Assembly (NCBI RefSeq): GCF_025153475.1
Contig: NZ_JANZXA010000012.1
Location: 1-64,000, forward strand
DNA: 64,000 nt
Direction of reading: 5' to 3'
From: Novosphingobium mangrovisedimenti
Lineage (GTDB): Bacteria; Pseudomonadota; Alphaproteobacteria; Sphingomonadales; Sphingomonadaceae
Shown: in pieces, positions 35,006 to 43,934 of the stretch
Position numbering within the stretch: the first letter of the stretch is position 1
Layout: each line of letters opens with the position of its first letter
Made by a program: the position numbers and the translations under genes
The notes under the pieces: model-generated
What the model was told of the DNA's origin: nothing
The model's database searches: none
What the model saw: only the letters and a program-made list of their open reading frames with translations

Positions 35006-37186
35006 TCAATAAGCCCCCGCGGGCGTCCGTGTCGGTGTAGGGGACGGTGCGATCCCCTGCCCCGGACGCAAGCCCGGGTCGGCGGCGGCACCTTTCTTGC
35101 CCGTGGCCTGATCGAGGAAATCGTCGCTCGCGGCAGGCGGTGCTGCCGGCGGGCCATAGTCGGGCACCTGTGGCGTGCCGGGGCCCGGACCGGGTCCGAC
35201 CGTGCCGTCCTCGTAGCGCGGCAGGTCACCGGCGGGGCGCGTTCCGTCGCCCGGCGGCACGAGGTTTCCGTTCTCGTCGACGTAGTAGTAGTCGTCCGGA
35301 TCGCCCTGGAGATACTCGTCGTCGGGTTCCAGCTGCCATTCGGGCAATTGCAGCTTGGTATCGAACTCCTCGACCGGACGCTTGGCGACCGCAACCTTCA
35401 TGTAGTCCGCAAAGGCCCGCGCCGGCGCATGGCCGCCCGAGAGCCCGCCAACCCGCTTGGCATCGTCGCGGCCCATCCACACGCCGGTGGTGACGCCGCT
35501 CGAGAAGCCGAGGAACCAGCCGTCCTTGTTGGAACTGGTGGTGCCGGTCTTGCCCGCGACCGGCCGCCCGATCTGCGCGGCGCGGCCGGTGCCGGTGGCG
35601 ACGGCGGTCTGCAGCAAGTCGGTGATCCCGGCGGCCACGTAGTGCGGCACCAGCACCTGCCCGCGCACCGATTTGTGCTGGTAGAGCACCTCGCCGTCGC
35701 TGGCAGTCACCTTGGTGATGCCATAGGGCTCGACCGAGGTCCCGCCGGCCGAGACCGCGGCAAAGGCGCGCGTCATGTCGATCACGCGCACTTCCGAGGT
35801 GCCCAGAACCATCGCCGGCTGGGTGTTGATCGGCGTGGTGATGCCGAAGCGGCGCGCCATGCTGGCAACCGTGCCGAAGCCCACTTCGTTGCCGAGCTGC
35901 GCGGCGATCGTGTTCTTCGAATAGGCAAAGGCGGTGCGCACATCGATCTCGCCGGCGTAGTTGCGGCCTGAATTGTGCGGGCTCCAGCCGTCGATCGTCA
36001 CCGGCTCGTCGACGACGCGGTCGCTGGGCGTATAGCCCGCCTCGAGCGCCGCCATGTAGACGAACAACTTCCAGGCCGAGCCGGGCTGACGCACAGCGTC
36101 GGTCGCACGGTTGTAGTTGGAGGTGACGTAATCGGTACCGCCGACCATCGCCAGCACCGCACCGTCGTTGTCGAGGCTGACGAGCGCGCCCTGCGCGCCG
36201 TCGGGCACGTTGGCGTCGATCGCCCTGGTCGCCGCGGCCTGCATCTTGGGATCGAGCGTGGTCCACACCTCGATCGGCCCGTTGGTTTCCGGCAGCAGCA
36301 GGTCGAGCTGCGGCAGGGCCCAGTCGGTGAAGTAGCGGACCGAGTTCTGGCCCTTCTCCTTGGCGATGTTGACGTCGGACAGATCGATGGTGCCCGCCTC
36401 GGCCGGGGTGATCGCGCCGTTCTTCGCCATCAGGCCGAGCACGACCTTGCCACGTTCGACCGACGCCTCGGCATCGGCGGTCGGCGAATAGTGCGACGGC
36501 GCCTTGACGAGACCGGCGATGATCGCGGCTTCCGCGGTCGAGAGTTCGGTGGCGGGATGGCCGAAGAACTTGCGGCTCGCCGCGTCGATCCCGTAGGCAC
36601 CGCCGCCGAAATAGACCTTGTTGAGATAGAGCTCGAGGATCTGGTCCTTGGTGAACTTGCGCTCGAGCGCCAGCGCGATCACCGCTTCGCGCGCCTTGCG
36701 GACATAGCTGCGGCTGTTGTTGAGGAAGATGTTGCGCGCAAGCTGCTGGGTGATCGTGGAAGTGGCCGATATCCTGCGGTCGCCGCTCACCGCCGTATAG
36801 ACCGCACGCAGCAGTCCCAGCGGATCGACGCCGAAGTGCGAATAGAAGCGCCGGTCCTCCACCGCGACCATGGCCTTCTTCATGATCGCGGGGATCTGGT
36901 CGGCGGGCAGCCACTTGCCATAGCTCGGCCCGAGCGAGACGAGCTCGGACCCGTCGCGCGCGCGCACGACGATCATCTGCCCGTTCTGGCTGCTCTTGAG
37001 CGCGCTGTAATCGGGCAATTCACGCTCGGTGAAGAAGATCGCCACGCCAAGGAAGATCGCGCCCAGCAGTGCCAGTGCAAATCCCCATAGCACCGTCCCG
37101 CGCAGGAGACGGCGCCAGAACGGTTTCTTCGCAGGCTTTCGGGAAGGACCGCTGGACTTGCGGTTCCGGCCGGAATTCTTGGCCAT
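35006..37186 (-). CDS. Class A penicillin-binding protein (PBP1A type), bifunctional transglycosylase/transpeptidase
   Basis: The enzyme polymerises and cross-links peptidoglycan at the outer face of the inner membrane. The 726-residue protein has a basic cytoplasmic tail, one membrane helix (GTVLWGFALALLGAIFLGVA) and a GT51 domain (catalytic Glu in VAVEDRRFYSHFGVD, TITQQLARN, YLNKVYFGGG). The transpeptidase domain has SxxK in PGSAWKLF, SKN in YSKNTIA and KTGT in AGKTGTTSSNKDGWF. The C-terminal 60 residues are a Pro/Asp-rich tail. It is convergent with degP and downstream of msrB. Confidence 0.95.
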   Translation of the reverse strand: MAKNSGRNRKSSGPSRKPAKKPFWRRLLRGTVLWGFALALLGAIFLGVAIFFTERELPDYSALKSSQNGQMIVVRARDGSELVSLGPSYGKWLPADQIPAIMKKAMVAVEDRRFYSHFGVDPLGLLRAVYTAVSGDRRISATSTITQQLARNIFLNNSRSYVRKAREAVIALALERKFTKDQILELYLNKVYFGGGAYGIDAASRKFFGHPATELSTAEAAIIAGLVKAPSHYSPTADAEASVERGKVVLGLMAKNGAITPAEAGTIDLSDVNIAKEKGQNSVRYFTDWALPQLDLLLPETNGPIEVWTTLDPKMQAAATRAIDANVPDGAQGALVSLDNDGAVLAMVGGTDYVTSNYNRATDAVRQPGSAWKLFVYMAALEAGYTPSDRVVDEPVTIDGWSPHNSGRNYAGEIDVRTAFAYSKNTIAAQLGNEVGFGTVASMARRFGITTPINTQPAMVLGTSEVRVIDMTRAFAAVSAGGTSVEPYGITKVTASDGEVLYQHKSVRGQVLVPHYVAAGITDLLQTAVATGTGRAAQIGRPVAGKTGTTSSNKDGWFLGFSSGVTTGVWMGRDDAKRVGGLSGGHAPARAFADYMKVAVAKRPVEEFDTKLQLPEWQLEPDDEYLQGDPDDYYYVDENGNLVPPGDGTRPAGDLPRYEDGTVGPGPGPGTPQVPDYGPPAAPPAASDDFLDQATGKKGAAADPGLRPGQGIAPSPTPTRTPAGAY

Positions 37187-37266
37187 CTTCTAGGTACAAA
37201 CCCCTTTAGCAGACAGAACTGTCCGATCGTTCGTGTACACCTTGCATGGGGATTTGTAACCCGAGG

Positions 37267-37335
37267 TTAACGGTCTTCGTCGGGCCTCCTGCGACGTCTG
37301 CCGAAGAAGCCCGGCAGACCGGGCCGCCGGTTCAT
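37267..37335 (-). CDS. Possible 22-residue Arg-rich microprotein coupled to msrB
   Basis: A tiny frame begins at an ATG that overlaps the msrB stop codon (ATGA, 37332-37335), the classic geometry of translational coupling. It encodes 22 residues: [11 protein letters not shown], then five consecutive Arg, and an acidic end. Eight of 22 residues are Arg. No homologue is recalled, and an overlap of this kind can occur by chance in GC-rich DNA, so the call is tentative. Confidence 0.25.
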   Translation of the reverse strand: MNRRPGLPGFFGRRRRRPDEDR

Positions 37336-37730
37336 TCGCCGGGCTTGAAATCCATCGATGCGCTGTTGATGCAATAGCGCAGGCCGCCCGGCCCCGGACC
37401 ATCGGGGAACACATGGCCGAGATGCCCGTCGCACCTGGCGCAGGTCACTTCGGTGCGCACCATGCCGTGCGACACGTCGCGGTGCTCGTCCACCGCGTCC
37501 GCGCCGACGGGCGCGGTGTAGCTCGGCCATCCCGAGCCCGAATTGTACTTGGTTTCCGACGAGAACAGGGGCGCACCGCAGCCGGCGCAATAGTACACGC
37601 CCTCGGCCTTGTTCTTCTCGTACTTGCCGGTGAAGGCCCGCTCGGTTCCGGCCTCGCGCAGCACGTGGTACTGCTCGGGCGAAAGCCTCTCGCGCCACTC
37701 CGTTTCGGTGAGATTGAGCTTTTCGGTCAT
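37332..37730 (-). CDS. msrB: Peptide-methionine (R)-S-oxide reductase
   Basis: This enzyme repairs oxidised methionine (R-sulfoxide) in proteins. The 132-residue protein carries the zinc Cys pairs Cys48/Cys51 (YYCAGCGAP) and Cys97/Cys100 ([12 protein letters not shown]), SGSGWPSY, and catalytic Cys120 in [11 protein letters not shown]. It is full length for MsrB, and ATG 37730 (MTEKLNLTE) matches the usual start. No signal peptide is present, so it is cytoplasmic. It sits between a divergently oriented CorA-type transporter gene and the PBP gene. Confidence 0.96.
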   Translation of the reverse strand: MTEKLNLTETEWRERLSPEQYHVLREAGTERAFTGKYEKNKAEGVYYCAGCGAPLFSSETKYNSGSGWPSYTAPVGADAVDEHRDVSHGMVRTEVTCARCDGHLGHVFPDGPGPGGLRYCINSASMDFKPGE

Positions 37731-37854
37731 CGTCTCGCTTCTCCTTGGGGCCGAATATGGCGCGTCGCCACGGGCTTTTCCAGTGCGATGGATATCCTTC
37801 AAACGTCGCCGTTCCGTGATAGGTTCGCCCCCGCGCAGCGGCAAGGAGAGCGGA

Positions 37855-38841
37855 ATGGAGCAACCCCACGAAAGGGTCCCGATGGGCCAGGGCCCCGGGC
37901 TGATCTGGGGCATAGACTTCGCGCCCGGCCAAAGGCGCGAAGTGGTGAACTGCGACAGCGCGCACACCGGCTTCATACGCTGGCTGCACCTCAATCTGGC
38001 CGACCACGGGACGCAGCTGTGGATCGAGACCACGACCGAGCTGACCCCGCCCGCGCGCGACATCCTGCTCTCGCAGGACAAGCACCAACGCGCGCTGGTG
38101 GACGGCGAAACGGTCGCCTGCGTGCTGCACGATTTCGAGCGCGATTTCGACGTGCGCGACACCGGCCGCATCGGCGCGCTGCGCGTGGTGCTGACACCCC
38201 GCCTGATCATCTCGGCCCGCCATCATCCGATCGGATCGGCCGACATCGCCCGCAGGCGGCTGCGCGACAGCGAGGTCGTCACCTCCCCGGCGCGCGGGCT
38301 GGAACTGATCGTCGGCGCCATTCTCGAGAACTTCGGACGCATCAACGGCAGCCTCTCGTCCGAAGTGCAGGCCGCCGAGGACGCGCTGGTCGAGGAACGG
38401 CAAGTGCCGAGCGGGCACCGGCTGATGGACATCCGCCGCCGCCTCGCCCAGCTCCACCGCATGCTGGAAGGCATGCAGAGCGTGTTCCGCCGCCTCGAAC
38501 TCGACGAGGACCTGCCCGCCGACATCCTGCCCATGGTCGAAAAGCTCTCGCAGCGCGTGCAGGGCGCCGATGCCGACATCCAGAGCGTGCTGAGCCAGCT
38601 GCGCGCCGTGCGCGACGAGATCAACGACCAGTCCAACCTGCGGATGAACCAGAACCTCTACATCCTCTCGGTGATGACCGCACTGCTGCTGCCGACGACG
38701 CTGGTGACCGGCATCTTCGGCATGAACACCGGCGACCTGCCGATGACCGGCCGCGACGGCACGCTGGGCGCCACGGTGGTCGCGGCCGGGGCGGCGCTGG
38801 CGACGTACCTGTTCCTGCGGGCCCGCGGGTTCTTCCGGTAG
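37855..38841 (+). CDS. CorA-family divalent cation transporter (ZntB-like)
   Basis: This 328-residue inner-membrane channel has a long cytoplasmic alpha/beta and coiled-helix domain and two C-terminal membrane helices ([21 protein letters not shown] and [16 protein letters not shown]). The diagnostic GMN motif is at 289-291 (FGMNTG). The loop after GMN lacks the acidic pair of classic Mg CorA, which together with the N-terminal [16 protein letters not shown] pattern favours the ZntB subgroup (zinc). ATG 37855 has an AAGGAG site; longer frames overlap msrB. Confidence 0.88.
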   Translation: MEQPHERVPMGQGPGLIWGIDFAPGQRREVVNCDSAHTGFIRWLHLNLADHGTQLWIETTTELTPPARDILLSQDKHQRALVDGETVACVLHDFERDFDVRDTGRIGALRVVLTPRLIISARHHPIGSADIARRRLRDSEVVTSPARGLELIVGAILENFGRINGSLSSEVQAAEDALVEERQVPSGHRLMDIRRRLAQLHRMLEGMQSVFRRLELDEDLPADILPMVEKLSQRVQGADADIQSVLSQLRAVRDEINDQSNLRMNQNLYILSVMTALLLPTTLVTGIFGMNTGDLPMTGRDGTLGATVVAAGAALATYLFLRARGFFR

Positions 38842-38916
38842 CACCCCCCGTTTAACCGTTCGGCAAGGCCTCGTGCTTACCTTCCCGGAAACCAAACGGG
38901 CAGGGTACGCATCAGC

Positions 38917-40044
38917 ATGCATGGGCGCTTGCAGCGCATAGGGACGGAACTGGACGGCTGGACGTCGCCCTTCACGGCGCCGGTGCCCGAACACTTGCGC
39001 GCGCAGACCCTGATTCTGCAGGCCGAGCGCCTGCGCGCATTCCTGCCCATGCTCTGCCTGCTGATTGCCGCCAATGCCCTTGCCATGGCGCTCGCGGTCC
39101 TGGGCGACCTGCCCTGGTGGCAGCAACTCGCGCCGCCCGCGATCATCATCGGCACTTGCCTTGCCGTGCTCTATATCCGGCGCGGCCATGGCCCCGTTAC
39201 CGCGCCCGGGCAGGCCGCGCGCCTGCTCCACCGCACCCTGCCGGTCGCCGCCACGCTGGGCGCCGTGGCCGGTATCTGGTGCGTCAACGCCTTCACCGAG
39301 ACCGAACAATACTACTGCATGGTCGCCCCGGTGTTCATCGGCATTGCCGCGCTGATGTCTTCGACCTGCCTGATCAGCGCGCCGCGTGCGGCCATCGCCG
39401 CAATGGCCACCACGGTCACGCCGATCGTCATCAAGATGATGCTCTATGACAACCTGGGCGTCAGGGCGATGGCGGCGATGATGGTGCTGGTCACGATGAT
39501 GCAGGCCGGCGTGGTCCTCGCCAAGTTCCGGGAAACGGTGCGCATGCTTGGCTATCAGCACGAGCTGGACCGGATCGCTGTCACCGACCCGATGACCGGC
39601 CTGCAGAACCGCCTGGCGTTCGACCGGGAACTGGAAGCCCGCCTGTCGGCGGAAGACCGCGTTGTCCTGGCCCTTGCCGATCTGGACGGCTTCAAGCAGG
39701 TCAACGACCGCTACGGCCACCTTGCAGGAGACGAGATCCTGCGCACGATTGCCCGGCGCCTCCAGGTGGTCGCCCCCTCTGCCCTCTCCATCGCCCGCCT
39801 CGGCGGCGACGAGTTCGCGCTGCTGTTCGCAACCTCGCCTTCGGGCGGGATTCCCGTGGCTTGCGATCCCGAGGCGTTCCGGGCCGCGATCACGCAGCCT
39901 GTGCCCTTTCACGGGCACCAGCTCACCGTCGGCTGCAGCTTCGGCATCGCGGCAAACCCGGCCGACGGGCGCACGCCGGACGAACTGGTGCACAGCGCGG
40001 ACAACCGCCTCTACAGCGACAAGAACACCCGCAAAGCGGCCTGA
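38917..40044 (+). CDS. Membrane-bound diguanylate cyclase (GGDEF)
   Basis: This enzyme is predicted to make cyclic di-GMP from two GTP. The 375-residue protein has an N-terminal membrane region with about five to six helices (residues 35-200). The GGDEF domain follows, with TDPMTGLQNRLAFDREL, LADLDGFKQVNDRYGHLAGDE and an intact LGGDEFALLF active loop. No RxxD inhibitory site is seen five residues before GGDEF, so product inhibition may be absent. No EAL domain is present. The membrane sensor has no recognised ligand domain. It stands alone between the CorA gene and the convergent nfeD-like gene. Confidence 0.92.
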   Translation: MHGRLQRIGTELDGWTSPFTAPVPEHLRAQTLILQAERLRAFLPMLCLLIAANALAMALAVLGDLPWWQQLAPPAIIIGTCLAVLYIRRGHGPVTAPGQAARLLHRTLPVAATLGAVAGIWCVNAFTETEQYYCMVAPVFIGIAALMSSTCLISAPRAAIAAMATTVTPIVIKMMLYDNLGVRAMAAMMVLVTMMQAGVVLAKFRETVRMLGYQHELDRIAVTDPMTGLQNRLAFDRELEARLSAEDRVVLALADLDGFKQVNDRYGHLAGDEILRTIARRLQVVAPSALSIARLGGDEFALLFATSPSGGIPVACDPEAFRAAITQPVPFHGHQLTVGCSFGIAANPADGRTPDELVHSADNRLYSDKNTRKAA

Positions 40045-40067
40045 AGCCGCGGTTCAGACAGAACCGA

Positions 40068-40514
40068 TCAGGCAACCGGCTCCACGATCAGCACCACGCC
40101 ATCGTGCCCGGCCACGCGCAGCCGCGTGCCCACCGGCGCGTCGGCGCCCTTGGCCAGCCATTCGCTGTCGCCGAGCTTGACCCGGCCGGACCCGCCCTCG
40201 ATCGCCTGTGTCACCATCACCGTCTCGCCCACGACGCGGGCGCCCCGGTCGTTCATCTTGGGATCGGCACTCACCACCGGATGGCTGGCAATGTAGCGGC
40301 GCCCCATGAACACTGCGAGGATCGAGAGCACCGCGAACATCACGATCTGCAGCGGCACCCCGATCGGCACGATCCAGGCGACCAGCCCCGTCACCAGCGC
40401 AGCACCCGCCATCCAGATCAGGAAAACGCCGGGAATGGCCATCTCGGCGACGGCCAGAACCAGCCCGAGTGCGAGCCAGGTGTAGTGAAACTCGAACTCG
40501 CCGAACAAGTCCAT
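40068..40514 (-). CDS. NfeD-family membrane protein
   Basis: The 148-residue protein has about three membrane helices in the first 75 residues (YTWLALGLVLAVAEM, GVFLIWMAGAALVTGLVAWIV, LQIVMFAVLSILAVFMGRRYI) and a C-terminal OB-fold NfeD domain (NDRGARVVGETVMVTQ, GRVKLGDSEWLAKG, GVVLIVEPV). The short NfeD1b form is normally encoded with a stomatin-like protein, as here: its start overlaps the SPFH gene stop by one base. A role in membrane microdomain or quality-control complexes is suggested by the family. Confidence 0.92.
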   Translation of the reverse strand: MDLFGEFEFHYTWLALGLVLAVAEMAIPGVFLIWMAGAALVTGLVAWIVPIGVPLQIVMFAVLSILAVFMGRRYIASHPVVSADPKMNDRGARVVGETVMVTQAIEGGSGRVKLGDSEWLAKGADAPVGTRLRVAGHDGVVLIVEPVA

Positions 40515-41500
40515 CAGCGCGCTCCGCCCATGCCCGAAGGCGGTACGCTGGGCCGGGGCGACGCCGGACGGCCGCTGGTCCCGCCATCACCGCCCAGCGC
40601 TTCCTTCGCCAGCTCGCCGATGCCGCCAAGCGTGCCGATCAGCTGCGTCGCCTCGACCGGGAACAGGATGGTCTTGGCATTGGGCGACGTCGCGAAGGCC
40701 TGCACCGCCTCGGTATATTTCTGGGCGACGAAGTAGTTGATCGCCTGGCTGCCGGATTCGGCAATGGCGCTCGACACCATCTGCGTCGCCTTGGCTTCCG
40801 CCTCGGCCGCGCGCTCGCGCGCCTCGGCATCGCGGAAGGCGGCTTCGCGGCGGCCTTCGGCCTCGAGGATCGCTGACTGCTTCTCGCCCTCTGCGCGCAG
40901 GATGTTGGAAGCCCGGTCGCCCTCGGCCTCGAGGATCTCGGCGCGCTTGAGGCGCTCGGCCTTCATCTGCCGTGCCATCGCCTCGGAAATGTCGACCGGC
41001 GGGCGGATGTCCTTGATCTCGACGCGGGTAATCTTGACGCCCCAGGGCGATGTCGCGTGGTCGACCACCGACAGCAGCCGCGCATTGATCTCGTCACGCT
41101 TGGACAGCGTCTCGTCGAGGTCCATCGAACCCATGACGGTACGCAGGTTCGTCGTCGTCAGCGCCATGATGGCGGCATAGAGGTTGTGCACCTCGTAGGC
41201 CGCCTTGCCCGCATCCAGCACCTGGAAGAACACGACCGCATCGACGCCGACCATGGCGTTGTCCTTGGTGATGATCTCCTGCCCCGGAATGTCGAGCACC
41301 TGTTCCATCATGTTGACCTTGTGGCCAACCCGGTCGACGAACGGGATGATGAGGTGCAGCCCCGGTTCGGCCGAGAGCGTGAACTTGCCCAGCCGCTCGA
41401 TGGTATAGACATAGCCCTGCCGGACCACGCGCACGCCCATCATCAGGAACACCACGACGACGACGATCAGCGCGAATAACGTACTTCCGATACCAGCCAT
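40514..41500 (-). CDS. SPFH/stomatin-like protein (paraslipin, QmcA type)
   Basis: The 328-residue protein has an N-terminal membrane helix (STLFALIVVVVVFLMMGV) followed by a band 7 domain (RVVRQGYVYTIERLGKFTLSAEPGLHLIIPFVDRVGHKVN). Long Ala/Glu-rich helices (LEAEGDRASNILRAEGEKQSAILEAEGRRE) mediate oligomer formation. It ends with ALGGDGGTSGRP. The start at 41500 has a GGGAGGG ribosome site; the in-frame start at 41530 does not. It forms a two-gene operon with nfeD. Related proteins assemble membrane cages that associate with FtsH-type proteases. Confidence 0.92.
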   Translation of the reverse strand: MAGIGSTLFALIVVVVVFLMMGVRVVRQGYVYTIERLGKFTLSAEPGLHLIIPFVDRVGHKVNMMEQVLDIPGQEIITKDNAMVGVDAVVFFQVLDAGKAAYEVHNLYAAIMALTTTNLRTVMGSMDLDETLSKRDEINARLLSVVDHATSPWGVKITRVEIKDIRPPVDISEAMARQMKAERLKRAEILEAEGDRASNILRAEGEKQSAILEAEGRREAAFRDAEARERAAEAEAKATQMVSSAIAESGSQAINYFVAQKYTEAVQAFATSPNAKTILFPVEATQLIGTLGGIGELAKEALGGDGGTSGRPASPRPSVPPSGMGGAR

Positions 41501-41589
41501 GGCCTGTGAGCCCTCCCGCCTGTTGCGCACACGATCCTAGCGCCGCCGGTAGGGGCGGCAAGCAAAACCGGCGGAAATCCGCCCGCTGT

Positions 41590-42465
41590 TCAAAGACCGG
41601 AAAACAGCGCCAGCATCCGCTGCCACGCCTTGTCGGCGGCATTGGGATCGTAGGCGGGCGAATCCACCACGCACCAGCCGTGGTCGGCAGGATAGACCTC
41701 GATCTCGGCCGGGCGCCCGGCGGCATCGGCGGCCTTGCGCAGCTCGGTCTTCTGTTCGGGCTGCCGTTCATCGTCGTTGCGGGCGATGGCGAAGAGGAAA
41801 CCCGCCTGCGTCCTGGCAAGCAGCCTGTGCGGACTGTCCGGCGCATCGGTCACCATGCCCGCGCCATGGAACGATGCCGCCGCCTTGACCCGCGAAGGAA
41901 CCGCCGCCGCGGACCGCACGGTGAACGGACCGCCCATGCAATAGCCATTGCTACCGATGCCGCGCGCGATGTCGACTTCTTCCTGCTGGTCGAGGAAGGC
42001 CACGAAGGCCTTGGCATCGCTCGTCACCGCATCCGGCGTCAGCGCCTCACGCAAGGGCGCGATCTTCGCCTGCCCTTCCGGCGTGCGCCATTCGGAGAAG
42101 CTGTCGAGCACCGGGGCCGGACTGCCGCGATAGTACTGGTTGACGGCCAGCACGGCATAGCCCTCCGCGGCAAGGTTGCGCGCCATGATCTTGAAGGCAT
42201 CGCGCAGGCCCGCGATGTCCGGCCACAAGATCACGCCCGGATGCGTTCCCTTGGCGGGATGGACGAAGAAAGCGTCGCATATGCCGTCGGCCGTGGTGAT
42301 CGAGACCATCTTCTCGCTCACGTCGCTGCCGCCGTCCGCCTTGACCGTGCCACTGCAGCCGACCAGCGCCATTCCGGCGGCACCCAACGCCGCGAACTGG
42401 CGACGATTGAGACCGCGCCGCGCAAGATGGGCTTCCTCTGCGCCAGCTGTAAATTCGTCACACAT
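41590..42465 (-). CDS. Dienelactone hydrolase-family protein, Tat-exported lipoprotein
   Basis: This 291-residue alpha/beta hydrolase has an N-terminal twin-arginine motif (NRRQFAALGAAGMALVGC) that ends in a lipobox Cys, so it is predicted to be a Tat-exported lipoprotein. The nucleophile elbow is GYCMGG with Cys, as in dienelactone hydrolase. An Asp near VFAIARND and the His of PADHGWC complete the triad. The substrate is unknown; export makes a role in chlorocatechol degradation doubtful. It is divergent from the phosphatase-like gene. Confidence 0.88.
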   Translation of the reverse strand: MCDEFTAGAEEAHLARRGLNRRQFAALGAAGMALVGCSGTVKADGGSDVSEKMVSITTADGICDAFFVHPAKGTHPGVILWPDIAGLRDAFKIMARNLAAEGYAVLAVNQYYRGSPAPVLDSFSEWRTPEGQAKIAPLREALTPDAVTSDAKAFVAFLDQQEEVDIARGIGSNGYCMGGPFTVRSAAAVPSRVKAAASFHGAGMVTDAPDSPHRLLARTQAGFLFAIARNDDERQPEQKTELRKAADAAGRPAEIEVYPADHGWCVVDSPAYDPNAADKAWQRMLALFSGL

Positions 42466-42566
42466 TCCGCGAGCTCCGGTCTTGCCTCTGGTTACGTCCA
42501 GGCTAGCCTGGGAAGACCGCTCAGGCGAGGACGAAGTTGCACGAACTGACTCAGGAGGCACCGACC

Positions 42567-43022
42567 GTGAAAAACCTCGACGACATCGCCTGCTGGCAGC
42601 GCATCGACGCGCGGCTGACCACGTCGGGACGCCTCGCCCCGGCCGATCCGGCACGGCTCGCGGACCTGGGCGTAAGGCATGTCATCAATCTGGCGCTGGC
42701 GGATTCGCCGGGCGCGCTCGCCGACGAGCCGGCGCTGATGGCTGCCGCCGGACTGGCCTATACCCATGTGCCGGTGCCTTTCGATGCCCCGGACGAAGAG
42801 CACTTCGCCATTTTCGCACAGGCCCTCGCGGATACGGGAGACGAGCCGGTCCACGTCCATTGCATCATGAACTGGAGAGTCTCCGCCTTCGTCTGCCGCT
42901 GGAACCGTTCGCGCGGCATGGATGCGCAGGAAGCGCTCGCGTTGATGCGCGTGCAGTGGGACCCGGCGACGAGCACACACAAGGACGCGGCCGCCTGGCA
43001 ACGCTTCGTGAACCGGTCCTGA
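42567..43022 (+). CDS. Tyrosine phosphatase-like protein with an altered P-loop
   Basis: The 151-residue protein starts at GTG 42567, with AGGAGG 8 bases upstream. It has the dual-specificity phosphatase-like layout: strand GVRHVINLAL, then VPVPFDAPDEEHF, then a loop HCIMNWR at 98-104 and a RVSAFVCRWNR helix. The loop has Cys99 and Arg104 with four residues between them, whereas active phosphatases have five (CX5R). The family is known in sphingomonads as phosphatase-like proteins of unknown activity. The 3' gap carries a solo palindromic half-repeat. Confidence 0.75.
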   Translation: MKNLDDIACWQRIDARLTTSGRLAPADPARLADLGVRHVINLALADSPGALADEPALMAAAGLAYTHVPVPFDAPDEEHFAIFAQALADTGDEPVHVHCIMNWRVSAFVCRWNRSRGMDAQEALALMRVQWDPATSTHKDAAAWQRFVNRS

Positions 43023-43025
43023 GCG

Positions 43026-43046
43026 CCCGGCCTTCGCCGGGACGAC
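43026..43046. repeat. Solo half of the CGTCATCCCGGC palindromic repeat
   Basis: These 21 bases match the right arm of the element at 19437-19463 with one mismatch (CCCGGCCTTCGCCGGG core, itself a hairpin). No left arm is present, so this looks like a decayed or single-arm copy placed 3 bases after a stop codon. Confidence 0.65.
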
Positions 43047-43116
43047 ATTTCTGCCGGCGATGGACAACGCAAACGGCATCCGACACTCTCCCCGAAAAGC
43101 CATGGGGAGGATGGGC

Positions 43117-43869
43117 ATGGATTTTACCGGCGAGCACGTGATCGTGACCGGGGCGTCGAGCGGGATAGGCCTCGCCACCGCGCGCCGCATCGCCGGACTG
43201 GGTGGCACGGTTACGATGATTGCCCGGCGTGCCGCGGTGCTGGAAGCCGAAGCCGCGAAGATCGGCCCCGCCGCCCGCTGGATCACCGCCGATGTCGGAG
43301 ACAAGGCACAGGTCATCGCCGCCATGGACGAGGCGGCAGAACGCTCTGGCCCGATCGACGGGCTGTTCCTCAATGCCGGGATCGAGGGCATGTTCGCGCT
43401 CACACCGGACTATACCGACGAAGCATTCGAGGCGGTCATGCGGGTCAACGTGACGTCGCTGTTCTGGACGCTGCGCCATGTCCTCCCGGCGATGACCGCG
43501 CGCGGCAAGGGCGCGATCGTGGTGACCGGCAGCCTCGCAGCGGAAACCGGGATGGTCGGCAATATCGGCTACCTCGCCAGCAAGCATGCCGCGCTTGGCA
43601 TCGCCCGCTGCATCGCCATGGAAGCCGCACCGCACGGCGTGCGCTGCAACGTCATCAATCCCGGCTTCATCGACACCCCGATCCTCGAAGGCGTGCCCGA
43701 AGAGTTCAAGGCGCAGATGGCGGGACGCGTACCGCAAAAGCGCATCGGCACGCCCGATGAGGCGGCCAACGTCGCCGCCTTCCTGCTCTCGAACGATGCC
43801 AGCCACGTGACGGCGCAGAGCCTTGCCGTCGACGGCGGCCTGCTCGGCACGCTGATAATCGAACAATGA
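43117..43869 (+). CDS. SDR family oxidoreductase
   Basis: The 250-residue classical short-chain dehydrogenase has TGASSGIG at 11-18, an LNAG motif, and catalytic Ser139, Tyr152 and Lys156 (YLASK). ATG 43117 was chosen because GGGGAGG lies 6 bases upstream; in-frame codons at 43111 and 43060 are less suitable. Arg37-Arg38 after strand two suggests NADP. The C-terminal AQSLAVDGGLLGTLI is typical. It is followed 65 bases later by an alpha/beta hydrolase gene on the same strand, possibly one transcript. The substrate is unknown. Confidence 0.88.
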   Translation: MDFTGEHVIVTGASSGIGLATARRIAGLGGTVTMIARRAAVLEAEAAKIGPAARWITADVGDKAQVIAAMDEAAERSGPIDGLFLNAGIEGMFALTPDYTDEAFEAVMRVNVTSLFWTLRHVLPAMTARGKGAIVVTGSLAAETGMVGNIGYLASKHAALGIARCIAMEAAPHGVRCNVINPGFIDTPILEGVPEEFKAQMAGRVPQKRIGTPDEAANVAAFLLSNDASHVTAQSLAVDGGLLGTLIIEQ

Positions 43870-43934
43870 ACGGCCGCAAGCGAAGGAGACACGCCGTGGA
43901 CAGGACGACGATCCGGGGCGGGAGAACCTGACCG

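Noticed and set aside
37267..39993. A 908-codon minus-strand frame over the CorA and GGDEF genes
   Set aside because: Only its last codons coincide with the possible microprotein. The rest is antisense low-complexity sequence.
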